Positions 1 through 10,700 of a stretch of 64,000 bases of DNA are shown one piece after another. The stretch's first letter is position 1. Every line of letters starts with the position of its first letter. Origin of the DNA: Sarcomyxa edulis (taxonomy: Eukaryota; Basidiomycota; Agaricomycetes; Agaricales; Mycenaceae); contig QUOL01000001.1 of NCBI GenBank assembly GCA_009761415.1, forward strand, positions 3,844,001 through 3,908,000, read 5' to 3'. The position numbers and the translations under genes were made by a program. Under the pieces are notes generated by a model that saw nothing but the letters and a program-made list of their open reading frames with translations, did no database searches and was not told the origin of the DNA.

Positions 1-2
1 TA

Positions 3-128
3 CCATCAAGAGTTCAATGGGAAGGCCCTGATGGCATCGAGTACGACCAGATACGTCTGCAGGAGATCTACTTGTTAGACAATGGAGAAACGTGGCAACC
101 TGTCTTCGCATATGTTCCGCGAAACTGA
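3..128 (+). CDS. 3' end of an unidentified gene (partial)
   Basis: An open frame enters from the left edge and stops at TGA 126-128, giving about 41 residues with mixed, protein-like composition (WEGPDGIEYDQIRLQEIY, then ETWQPVFAYVPRN at the end). No domain is recognised. The rest of the gene lies outside the window. It could be chance, but the composition is more convincing than that of the other short frames nearby. Confidence 0.35.
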   Translation, partial: PSRVQWEGPDGIEYDQIRLQEIYLLDNGETWQPVFAYVPRN

Positions 129-890
129 TCATGAAGGATTTGTGAGCTCGTTGTGAGCTCTCTCCAAGCTGTGGTCTTTTCGAGATTGGACCACTCCCCA
201 TGATCATGCCGTGCTGGTACTCAAATAATATGTTGTCTGTCTATTCTTCTGTATTGTGGCAGCCTTTGTTCTCAGTTCCGCATTCTTGTTCAGGTGCCTG
301 TATCCTGGCGAGGCATTCGAGACTTAACTGTCATTCCCCCCTCTCTCATATTCATTCCAATTACCTGATGATTCTCAACCTCTCTGCAAAATGTCTCGTC
401 ATCAATCAACGAACTCTCAGGGTGTCGCGTTAACGATATGGGGAAGTCTCAATCGCACCATTCTTAACATTGACCGGGACCCTTTACTGTGAGTACCACT
501 ACGATTGTATACTCGTACCAAACTCTGAATCCGCCCGGCGCCGTCTGCATTCTCGCGCTTGTCTGTCTCCATCTCCATGTATCTTAGCTGCGAGTCGGAA
601 ATCGGAGGATCCAAGGCAGTTCATTATCACCATTCGGACTGTACTCAGTAAGTACTCAGAGCTGAGAGCCTAACCTCAATTTATCTAAATCGGTGACCAT
701 ACTTATATCGATGCGATGACAAACAGTACCGAGCTCTACGGCTAAGCGCTAAGGGTTCATCGCTGTTGAAAGGTGAGTTAGAATTTAGAAACTATCAATA
801 TCTCGTCTCCTAATTTGTTGTTATTTCCCGCCGATTCCGCAGATGACTTAGTGCGAGCGGCATGGCATACACGCTTGACCTAAAGTAATA
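129..890. other. intergenic, no gene recognised
   Basis: Only short, overlapping, unconvincing frames occur here on either strand. I see no domain, RNA gene or clear repeat. Confidence 0.5.
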
Positions 891-1545
891 CGAGACGACC
901 TAGCCTAACTCTGATATGTACGGTACGGTGATTGTACCGTCAAGATTCTTACCTTACGGCGCTCGATGTCTGATTATCATTATCATTATCAGTCAGTTTA
1001 GATTTAGAATGCAGGTTCTTCAAAGCAGTTTGGAATGCAGGTTCCTTCAAAGACAAGACATAATCCGAATGCCTATCACATGATCTTGATCTGCGGACCC
1101 TGGAATGTATAATCGACGGGAGGTCGTTATACACCCATATAGAGCGGATCAAGGCAAGAGGGCCACAACACAAAAAGCCCTCTCGTTCATACCCTTCGAG
1201 ACGACCTAGCCTAGCTCTGATATGGATATGTTCGGTACGGTACGGTGGATGTAGCGTTCAAAATTCTTACCTTACGGCGCTCGATGTCTGATTATCATTA
1301 TCATTTACCAGTTCAGTCTAGTTTAGAATGCAATGCAGGTCCTTTCAAAGACAAGACATCTCCGATTTTCTAACACATGCCACACGATCTTGATCTGCGG
1401 GAAGGGTACCTGGAATGAAATGCATGCATACCTGACGGACGGAGGGTCGTTACACAATACACCCATATAGATGATAGAGCGGATCAGGCGCAACAGGCTG
1501 CCCTCCACAACACAACATAAAAAGCCCACTCGTCTGGAGCCTTCT
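891..1545. repeat. direct duplication (~300 bp, two diverged copies) upstream of the halogenase
   Basis: Two adjacent copies run in the same direction, about 891-1190 and 1197-1545. Both open with CGAGACGACCTAGCCTA, share CTTACCTTACGGCGCTCGAT and ATTATCATTATCATT, continue through AGACAAGACAT and AGAGCGGATCA, and end near AAAAAGCCC. They differ by substitutions and small indels, so the duplication is not brand new. It fills the likely promoter region of the gene starting at 1662. Confidence 0.85.
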
Positions 1546-1661
1546 GCTTGCTTAGCGTAACCGCTTTCCTTTCCCCTGTCTACTGTCAAATCATCGAAAC
1601 GATAACACTTCGACTTCGACTTCGACTTCTTTCTCTTCATCGATAGCACTCGGTACATATC

Positions 1662-4204
1662 ATGTCTCCCCCCCACCCCCTCCCGCACCCCCCACCCCAA
1701 ACAACAGTCCTAATCATAGGCGGCGGCCCCTCCGGCTCCTTCGCCTCCGCCCTCCTCGCGCAAGAAGGCATAGACGTCGTCTGCTGCGAAGCAGCCTACT
1801 TCCCGCGGTATCATATCGGGGAGAGTCTCCTTGCGTCGGTGAAGGCGTATTTGGGGATGGTGGGTGTTTGTGGGAAGGTTGATGGGTGGGGGTTTCATAA
1901 GAAGGTTAGTGAATTGTCTATGGAGTCATAAATACTTCGATGATGATTGACGAGGATGGGGACGATTGACGATGCATGACGATGTGCTGACGATTGACTA
2001 CACGTACATAGCCGGGTTCTGCTATCAAGTTTCGACCGGATAGACCGGAGGCGTATACTGATTTTTTGGCTGTGGATCCGAATAATGGGTCGTGGAATGT
2101 GGTATGTGCTAGTGATTCCGGTATATTCATGCCTAGAGTCTGACACTGACATGATACTCACCCTCTGACTCTGACATGATACCTGCCCTCTGCTCTGACA
2201 TGATACTCACCCTCCTCCTCCTCCTTGCCCTCCTCCTCCTCCTTGCCCTCCTCCTCCTCCTTGCCCTCCTCCTCCTCCTTGCCCTCTGACTACTCATCAT
2301 CCCATGCCCTCACTCATGCCCTCACTCATGCCCTCACTCATGCCCTCACTCATATCAACCCTAATCCCACTCCCACTCCCACTCCCACTCCCCCTACCCA
2401 GGACCGCTCCCAATTCGACGACATCCTCCTCACCCACGCGGCCGAGAAGGGCGCTCAAGTGTTCCAGGGCACGCGTATCACGGCCGTGGAGGTTGATCCG
2501 GTGGATGGTCGGCCTTGTTCTGCGAGGTGGGTTTTGAGGAGTAAGGGCGGGGATGGGGGTGGGGATGGGGGCGAGGACGAGGGCGAGGGCGAGAAATCCA
2601 ACTCCAACTCCAACTCCAACTCCAACCCCAACTCCAACTCCCCCAAACAAATCCAAGGAACCATCACCTTCACCCACCTAATCGACTGCAGCGGCCGCCA
2701 AGGCCTCCTCTCCACCCAACTCCTCTCCACCCAGCTCCTCTCCACCCAGCTCCTCCCCACCCAGCTCCCCTCCACCCAGCTCCTCTCCACCCAACTCCTC
2801 CCCACCCAGCTCCTCTCCACCCAACTCCTCCACAACCACCACCGCCGATACAACGCAACGCTCAAGCACAACCGCCGATACAACGCAACGCTGAAGAATA
2901 TCGCTACCTGGAGTTACTGGACGGGGGATGTGGGTGTTTATGGGCGTGGGACGGGGAGGGAGGGGGCGATTTATGTTGAGGGGTTGGTTGGTGGGGGTGG
3001 TGGTGGTGGTGAGGGGCTTGGTGGTGGTGAGGGGCTGGTTGGTGGTGGTGGTGAGGGACTTGTGGGTGGTGAGGGGCTTGTTGGTGGTGAGGGATTGGTT
3101 GGTGGTGGTGAGGGGCTCGGTGGTGGTGAGGGACTCGAGGGTCCGGGGTGGGTTTGGTTCATTCCACTGGTAGGGAAAGTTTCGGTGGGTGTGGTGATGC
3201 ACGAACGTGATCATACGGCATTACGACGGGCGTGTGGGGGGAATGTTCGGGAGTGTTACCTACGTGCATTAGCGCGTGCTCCCAACGTCATGCAGCTGCT
3301 CAAAGATACCACGCTCGAGGGGGAAGTCCGCATGGCTTCTGATTATTCGTATTCCGCTACTGCGTACGCAGGTCCTGGATGGCGTCTTGCGGGGGACGCA
3401 GGTGCATTTATCGATCCGTTCTTTTCGTCTGGGGTGCATTTGGCTTTTAATAGTGGGTTGTCGGCGGCGGTTTCGGTGATTGCGGCGGTTAGGGGGGATG
3501 TGTCGGAGGAGGATGCTGCTGCGTATCATGGTGAGGTTTCTTGGTGTGTTGTTCTGTTCTGTGGTGGGAGGCTGATTTTTGGGGTTTTTTTTTTTTTTTT
3601 GGTAGATAAGAAGACGGCTATGGCGTATACTCGGTATGATGGACTCATACTCTGATTGAGTGGATTATATGTGACGTTTCTGATTTGACTCCACAGTTTC
3701 TTACTGGTCGTCCTATCTGCCTACAAACAACTCAAGTACCAGAACATGGACGTTCTCAGCGACGTCAACACGGGCGACTTCAACGCCGCATTCGACATAC
3801 TCCGTCCCGTCATCCAAGGCTTAGGAGACGTCGACGCCACCCACCCCGAATCGCGAGCCGCCACGGAAAACATGCTCAGCCAGACGATGGATTTCATCGG
3901 TAGCGTCCTAACGACATCCACAGACGAGATTGCGGAAGCGAAGGAGAGGGGATACGTCCCTGCACATCTTTTCGAGCGGGATGGGCGGGTGCTTGGACCG
4001 GATGAGATTGCGAGGTTGGTTAGTGAGACGGGTGCGGATGAGAAGACGGAGAGGGCGTTGAGGAGTGTTAATGCGCGGAAACCGTTGCAGTTGTATGATC
4101 CGGCTGCGAATTTTGAGAAGGAGGAGGTGCTTGGGATGGTTGCGGATTTGAAGAGAGGCAGTGTGGGTCTTCGTACGGTGGGTCCCTCTAGTACCTCTGC
4201 TTAG
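1662..4204 (+). CDS. flavin-dependent halogenase
   Basis: Predicted to halogenate an electron-rich aromatic metabolite using reduced FAD, chloride or bromide, and O2. Inferred exons: 1662-1904, 2012-2101, 2402-3530, 3606-3633 and 3697-4204, which stay in phase and give about 665 aa. The FAD-binding motif GGGPSGS is near residue 20, followed by FPRYHIGESLL. Exon 2 gives AIKFRPDRPEAYTDF and exon 3 starts DRSQFDDIL. The halogenase hallmark WxWxIP is present as WVWFIP, and the second FAD motif reads LAGDAGAFIDPFFSSGVH. The protein is longer than the usual ~500-530 aa because exon 3 carries tandem insertions: Asn-Ser runs, a five-residue STQLL unit repeated about eight times, and Gly-rich GEGLVGG units. 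All sit in loops between conserved blocks. No PKS, NRPS or terpene synthase is adjacent, so the substrate is unknown. The family call is firm; splicing is inferred. Confidence 0.9.
2140..2400 (+). repeat. minisatellites filling halogenase intron 2
   Basis: The inferred 300-nt intron (2102-2401) consists largely of three tandem arrays: a CCTCCTCCTCCTTGCC-type 18-nt unit, a CCCTCACTCATG 12-nt unit repeated about five times, and an ACTCCC 6-nt unit. These keep the reading frame open on both strands, so a naive frame starting at 2225 runs through the intron into exon 3. Confidence 0.8.
2592..3145 (+). repeat. in-frame coding minisatellites in the halogenase
   Basis: Three arrays lie inside exon 3. 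A TCCAAC hexamer run encodes Asn-Ser (~2598-2640). A 15-nt unit encodes STQLL (~2708-2830), followed by a 30-nt duplication around 2841-2900. A Gly-Glu-rich array runs 2985-3140. All units are multiples of three, so the enzyme frame is kept. Confidence 0.85.
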
Positions 4205-4260
4205 TCATTTTACCGTTCGTATTTCTTTTCGTTGGACATTGGTATTTCGGTAATTGTTAA

Positions 4261-5357
4261 CCCCCAGTGAGAATCGCGTTGAGCTAAAACGAATCAAATC
4301 GAGTTAGATCGAGTCCTCCCAAGAATTCGATCTAAATCGACAGTTGGCACCTTTTATTGGATCTAATTCGATATTTCAGGCCACTTTTCGTCGTAAATCT
4401 GGTCATATCGAAGTAAAAAGAATACAGTTTCCTGAAGTTCGTTTAAATTCGCTTCAGTTCGATTTGAATGGAAATAAAAGTGATTTTATTGTGGTACTAT
4501 CAAATGAAATTAAGCTATCCAGGATCCCTAGGCCTCCCCTCCCCGCCTGCTCGCCAGTATAGGCTCACCGGCACCCCATCCTGCTCCTCCTGTCTGCTCC
4601 CCTCCTGCTTCCACTTTACTAGAGGCCAACTGAAGTGATTGGAGGAGCGATATGACCAAATGCTAATGGATATTCCGTGAGTTCGAAGTGATGTGAGGGA
4701 AGGAATGGGTCTAGGATGCGGAGAGGGTATCATAGCAAATTCCCAACTGAACATATTGCGTTAGAGTCACGATGCACTAAGAATAACAGAATACGTACCG
4801 ATCGCGAGATAAATACATCTTTTGTTATGAGGATGGCGCCGCCATATCAGACGTATCGGGTTACCTGCAACAAGAAGGTCAGTTTCCAGGGTGTATATGC
4901 GCGAGGCAAGACATACCTGAGGAGCATCGTGGTCGCCATCGTTGACGTTGAGGTGGCTGGGCGACGACTCGGAGGAGGAAGACAACTGGTACTGTTGTGG
5001 GAGGAGGGAAGAGGGAAAGATGGGGGGAAGAGAGTCGACTTCGACTTTATAGCTCCGGACTCTGAGTCATTCGAAGTGCGCACGGGCCCGAGTCTTTGTA
5101 CCAACGATCTGAGAGTTTTGAGCAAATTTTGAGGATAGCGCGATGGGTGTGGTGTTGGTGTGATGGTGGCCCGGTGGTGCCGGTGGTGTTTGGTTGGTTT
5201 TAGGGTTAGGTTTGCGGATTTCGACCTATTTTGACGCACCTCAAAAAGTTGAAAAACGGGCTGCAAATGGATGCTGCTCGATAGCGTTCGATTTGGCTCG
5301 AAGTATTCGATCTAATTCGATTTGCTTTGAAATGGCTCAACGCGTTTCTCACTGGGG
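4261..5357. mobile_element. non-autonomous TTAA-flanked TIR element (piggyBac-like target site)
   Basis: A 1,097-bp unit is bounded by imperfect inverted repeats of about 24 bp, CCCCAGTGAGAATCGCGTTG at the left and its near-exact complement at the right (CGCGTTTCTCACTGGGG). Each end is directly abutted by TTAA (4257-4260 and 5358-5361), which is the target duplication expected of piggyBac-type elements. Both ends carry clusters of ATTCGAT/AATCGA words as subterminal repeats. No transposase is seen. A frame with a plausible minus-strand intron (donor GTATGT near 4918, acceptor near 4870) lies inside but encodes nothing I recognise. Confidence 0.75.
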
Positions 5358-5361
5358 TTAA

Positions 5362-5709
5362 CCCTATGAATGAAATGAGCCGTTGTACCTAACCCTAACC
5401 CTGTAATCCAGTAGTACCGCTGTTAAAGTCGGCTATTCACCAAGTTACCGGACGCTAGCACGATTTTCATAATCTGAACCGTGACTTCACCCGCACAGAC
5501 CCCGATTGTTTACTCTGAAAGCTTCTTGTATGACTTCTTTCCGATAAGAAGAGACGGATTTGTCGCCTCCTCCCAAGTACTCCTGATTTCACAGCACAAC
5601 ACAAGTTTGCCAGTTCGTCTCATTTTGTTATAGCCATGTCCACGAGTATAACGGCCTTACCCAGCATGCCTGCTTTCTACATCAATTCTCCTAGTTAATC
5701 AGACTTAAA
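5362..5709. other. intergenic / 5' flank, with short telomere-like CCTAACCCTAACCCT
   Basis: Presumed 5' UTR and promoter of the methyltransferase gene. Near 5388-5401 there are two and a half units of CCCTAA, and a TTAGGGTTAGG lies 180 bp away inside the TTAA element. No gene is seen. Confidence 0.5.
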
Positions 5710-7665
5710 ATGACAGTAGTCTTACCACCCACATCGCGTCTACCATCAATCGCTTCAATAGCATCTCAACCTGCTGAAGACCTCGTAGATGCAATCAGGT
5801 ATGGTACTTATGTCCGGAAATTCATCGAAAAACTAGTAGGAAGGGAGTTGACGTCGTAGCACTGGCACTGCAGATATCTGCGGATGGTCTACGGTGCTGA
5901 GGTGCGTGGAGCCCATCGTCGTATACGTACACGAGCTGCTAGTGCTAGTTCTTCTGGGGATATGGATACCTCACTGGCACCCATGGACGTCACCGCGACC
6001 GAATCCGAATCTGTAATCCCCCCCGAAATGGATCTAGAAGAACTACGTTCAGACGCATTCGAGAGATCGTACGCTATCCGTTGGTTGACTGTTCTCCTCC
6101 ATCACGCGGAGGGTAACATTACGAACTTAGAACAATCTTCCCTCTCTCAGGCTGCTCAAGAGGTCGACTCGGAGGTCGACGCGATCCTTGAAGACGCCGC
6201 GTCTCTCCTGGCCATTTGCTCCGGAGCAGCTGCCGCTGGTACATTCACACGTACATTCTCTTTTCGACTTCCTCAGTCTTTCCGACTTCATCAGGGTGTT
6301 CACGTTCAGTCCGAGTCCATGGGCGAAAGCGAAGAAGGTCACTCCATGGGCGAAGGCAGTGAGACAGAGACGGAGACGGAGACGGACACGGAAACAGACA
6401 CGGACACAGAGACGGACATCATAAAAGTGCAATTACAAGACATCCCACTCGACAACCACGACTTCTCAAGCGTGGGTGCGCAGACGTGGGGTGGGGCGTG
6501 TGTGCTTGCGGAGTTGATCGTTGAGCGTCCGCGGGAGTTTGGGGTTAACGATTTCGGGGTTGACAGTAACATTGACATTGACAGTAACACCAACATTAAA
6601 ATTGGATCTGGGGAAGGGGATTCCGGTGGGAAAGCCCGAAAACTCAGAATCCTGGAGCTCGGAGCTGGGACGGGGCTGGTTAGCATTACGCTCGGGAAAC
6701 TGTACCAAAAAGTCTTACGCGCACGGGCACGGGCACAGGCACAGGCACGGGCACGGGCACGGGTACGGGGAGGCGAAGGCATGGGATTCGATGTTGATGT
6801 TGAGATCGAAATCGTGGCTACTGATTTCTACGCATCCGTTTTGAGGAATTTGCAGGGGAATATCGATCTTAATTTTAATCTTCCGACGAGGGCATCTGCA
6901 TCATCAGTCCCGACGAGCTCGGCATCATCATTCCCGACGAGCTCATCGACGAGCTCATCATCATCATTCCCGACGAGCTCATCATCATCATCATCCCCGC
7001 CGCCTGCGCCTGCGTCTGTATCCCTGACCGCACATCCCCTGGACTGGTCCCTCTTTCCCTCGAGCGAAGCACAGCCCCTCTTTCCCTCGAGCTCATTACA
7101 GCCAGATCCGAAGCCGCCTTTCGACGAACCCTTCGATATAGTCCTGGGGAGCGATATCGTCTACGAGCCGATGCATGCTGGTTGGATTAGGGCGTGTCTT
7201 GGTGGGTTGCTTCGTCGACCCGGACCGCAGCAGAGTCCCGGGCAGGCGTCGACTGGATCCCATCGATATCCGCAGAGTCCCGGGCAGGCGTCGACTGGAT
7301 CCCATCCGCAGAGTCAGGCGACTGAACTCCAACCTACACCTACATTCCACCTCGTCATACCGCTTCGACCGACGCATCTGCAAGAAGCGAAGACTGTTGA
7401 AGAGGTTTTTCCGAAACGAGAAGATGTGCTTCGGAGGCGTGGAGGAGTGACGGTAACGGAGGTCGAACACGAACACGAGGGGGAACACGAACACGGATTG
7501 GAACACGAACACGGATTGGAACACGAACAACACGAACACGAAATGGAACTAGCGATCTACTCAATGGAGACGATCGCATGTGACACCGGTAGTGGGTTCT
7601 CACGTTCACATTCACGGGGAGAAGAGGAGGTTGAATATGTGTATTACAAGATCGGTTGGTGCTAG
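5710..7665 (+). CDS. family-16 (METTL21/FAM86/Rrg1-like) protein methyltransferase
   Basis: An S-adenosylmethionine-dependent seven-beta-strand methyltransferase of the Methyltransf_16 group, which methylates lysines on proteins; the substrate here is unknown. Exon 1 (5710-5798, MTVVLPPTSRLPS...) joins 5874-7665 in phase, giving AIRYLRMVYG and about 626 aa. Seen in order: AIRWLTVLLHH, QTWGGACVLAE, motif I ILELGAGTGLVSI, the acidic motif VATDFYASVL, and motif II FDIVLGSDIVYEP, followed by the substrate-side strand TFHLVIPLRP. The protein is nearly twice the usual size. Low-complexity inserts (Thr-Glu-Asp, Arg-Ala/Gln-Ala, Ser-Pro and His-Glu repeats) separate these motifs without breaking them. 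It ends 86 bp before the convergent GCN2 stop. Confidence 0.85.
6361..7540 (+). repeat. in-frame microsatellites in the methyltransferase
   Basis: Arrays include GAGACGGAGACG near 6365-6415, GGGCACGGGCACAGGCAC near 6722-6765, GACGAGCTCATCATCATC near 6890-7000, a duplicated 40-bp CAGAGTCCCGGGCAGGCG block near 7230-7310, and GAACACGAACACGGATTG near 7465-7540. All keep the frame. Confidence 0.8.
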
Positions 7666-7751
7666 CAGTAGCAAACTAAAGCAAGGTAAGGTACCAACCA
7701 GTATATCTTCTTAAATTAATCAATTAGAATATATATGCATCGATATCACAA

Positions 7752-10700
7752 TCACAAAACAAGCAATTGAGCCTTATTCTCCTTGACCAAATGAAGGAGC
7801 ATAAAAGCACACCCATCCGCCTTCTTCTTGGCCGCGGCTTCTCGGATCTGGTGCGCGTATGCGATCTCTTGGGTGTTGTCGAAACTGGGGAGGATGGTGG
7901 ATTGCCAGGTTTTGTCGTCGGTCACCCAGGATTTGGAATGGGAAGTGGAAGTAGAATTGGAGTTGGAATTGGAATTGGAAGTGGAAGTAGAATTGGACCG
8001 TGTCATGGCGTCCCAGGCGGAGATGGGGACGTCGATGGCGAGGACTGGCATCGTACCGGTTTGGATGGCGGTTTTGAGTCGATCGTATGTTTCGGTGGCT
8101 TGTAGCAAGCAGAGTTTAGCTCGAGAAATACGAGAGGGTAGACTCAGATGAGATATTTTACCTTTTCCCTCGAGTAGCTGTTTCGTGTTTTTTCGTTGTT
8201 TTTTCGTATCGGGAGGGAGCAATAGTTGGATATTCGACGATGTAGGAGCGGGTTTGGTGGTCAGAAGAATGTTTTGATCTGTGTCTACCCCAGACGTCGA
8301 TGCGTCGATGCGTTTTTGGTCGTTGATTTGTTGTTGGAGCCACGGGATGATGTCCTTTCGCATAACTAACACAGCGCAGCGTTCGTTAATATGAGAGAGA
8401 AAGAAAGAAAACCACAGGCGGGGAGAGAAGTACTTACAACTCTCTTCCGTCCCTTTCAAGATGCTTTTGACTTTGAAGGTATCATGAGGGCCTTTCCGCA
8501 CAGAAACAGTGAACCTAGGACGGTTGCAGGTCAGAAACATACACAGGATGGCACGAAAGAAGCACTGACAAGATCCCCTCCCTCAAACACACATCAACGA
8601 AGTGTTCAGCGTCGTTTGCGCTGGGAACGCTCGACTCGTACATGAGATCCGCGCTGATGTTATTCTGCCACAATGTCGTGACGAAATCCAATCTCTCGAG
8701 CAGGAGCCCAGATTGGTAGGAGATGACGTATACGTCGCATCGTCGGGGAGACCAATATCCGAACGACTTTTGTTCCTTGACCAGGGTTTTGAGCCTTGTC
8801 CCTTGGAATATCGCAAGTGCCGTTGTGATTTTTTCTACGGCGATTTGGATGCCCATTGCGCATACGGGCTCGGATTTTGGATTAGAGTGTCCGTAACGGG
8901 CTATGAGGTTATCGTAACTACGGACGGAATAAGTTTCAAAAAGGAGGTCTATACTGCATGATGAGAGAGGGGGAGTGAGCGTACCGACCGCCGGCAGCAA
9001 GGACATCCAGGCGCTTGTTGTGTCTAACAACTTCAAAGATCACACCGTCTTTGAAGTGATTATGATGGTTCCCAAGCATTAACGGGTGAATAAGGATTTT
9101 GCGGGTGACCTTCGCTGAAGTCGCAAGTTTGATCGTCTGCTCGATCTCTGCGATGGCGCTTGAGAATTGAGGCTGGGATGTCCTCTCGAGTTTTGAGGTG
9201 AGGGACTCTGCATCTTGATCTATGGAGATGTTGTCATTGGAATTTTACTCGCCCCAAGTATATACAGAGGGAGCGTGTTACATACAGATCTCGGCCAAGA
9301 CTTCGAGTTCCTCGGCGGTGCTTCGTAACAGTCCTTTCTTCAGAAGCTGGGCGCGCTTCTGGGGAGGTGACAATTTAGACTGATTGAGGATCTCAACAAC
9401 AGTGTCTTTGAGCTGCTCAGGGACTCGGCTGAGTGCAGACTGGACGACTAGATAACATGGTCATTGACTGCCAGGGCCTCTGAACGGGATGGGAGACTCA
9501 CTCTGGGAATGAGATATATGTATATCATAACTTCCGTCAAGGTTGGGGAAAGTATCCAAACACTCGTTGGCAACGACGATCAACTCAGCTGCAGCTGCAG
9601 TGGACCCGGCTATAAGGTCTGGAGTGATGATGTCGAAAACCTGCGTAATATACGAGTTTCAATCGTGAGCTTGACAGATATATACAAACGACTCACTGCA
9701 GCCTTCTTTACTTTCGGATGCCCTACCATAGGACTAAAACTCGTCGTGAGATGACCAGATGAAGGATAGAAGGAGAGTGAAACACTTTACTTGGGTATAT
9801 AGACGTCCGTTATGTGGTAGCGTTTGATTCTCTCGATGTTAGTCCGAGCTGCAAGTCGAGCAAAGGGTGCCAACGTATCGTTTGGCAAAGCAACTACATA
9901 ACCATGTTGGTCAAGGAAAATTGCTCGACCTTTTTTGTCCTTCGGATCCATGACCGGCATAAGTAAAGGAGGCTCCATTTCTACAGCGCCGTGGAGTCTG
10001 AATAATGTCGCGAGACGATCTTCGACGATGTGATTGAGAGATGCATGTTCTGGAACCTCCATGTCGCTGTCATACAAGAAGTTGCGCGCTAACGTTGGAT
10101 GATTTTTAAACAAGGCATCGATGAACGTTTGATGATACGCAGACTCCGGTTTGGCTAAGGTTGAGACAAATGAGTTCCATACAAGACAGCTGGGAACAAA
10201 GCTAGGCAAACCTATCATGTCCAAAGCCAGGTTGAGGTTTTCTTCCCCTATTCGTGCAGGAAGTAGACTGCTGCCTAGAAGCTCCGTAGCGGTAGGGCGT
10301 TTCCTAGGGTCATGTTGCAATAACCATGTGATGACTGAAGTTTCATCAGAGTTTGTAGAATTTTTATCACAGGATCTACTGACTCTTTCGTTGATTCTCC
10401 CTAGTAGGATCCCAAGTAGGGGGAAAGATAATATCTGGTTTTCGGAGATTCTCGATGACAGCGATTCGTTCCGATCCCGTGGAAAACTGATGGTTCATCT
10501 CGAAGAAAACGATCTGCGACAATATCGGACGAATTAGGAGGGAAGTATCAAAGAGGATGAAGGACTCACCCCAAGACTGTACAGATCGGCCTTGGAATGG
10601 TCTGCTTTCGTCTCGTCCCTCGGACGGCTGGACCTTTTGTATTGCACTTCTGGGGCGATGTAAAGTCTCGTTCCTACCTCTGTATATCTAACTTAGACCA

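Noticed and set aside
2225..3655. Single-exon frame covering the halogenase middle
   Set aside because: It includes intron 2 minisatellite at its start and reads into intron 3 at its end; conserved halogenase blocks require splicing.
4767..5266. Minus-strand frames inside the TTAA element
   Set aside because: A plausible intron exists, but after splicing the frame stops within a few codons and no domain is recognised.
1662..7665. Secondary-metabolite gene cluster around the halogenase
   Set aside because: Neighbouring genes are a protein methyltransferase and GCN2; no synthase, P450 or transporter is adjacent inside the window.
8860..9000. Extra coding block (IDLLFETYSVRSYDN) inside the GCN2 HisRS-like domain
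   Set aside because: Using the acceptor CCGTAG instead gives the conserved AAGGRYDNLIARYG, so the block is intronic.
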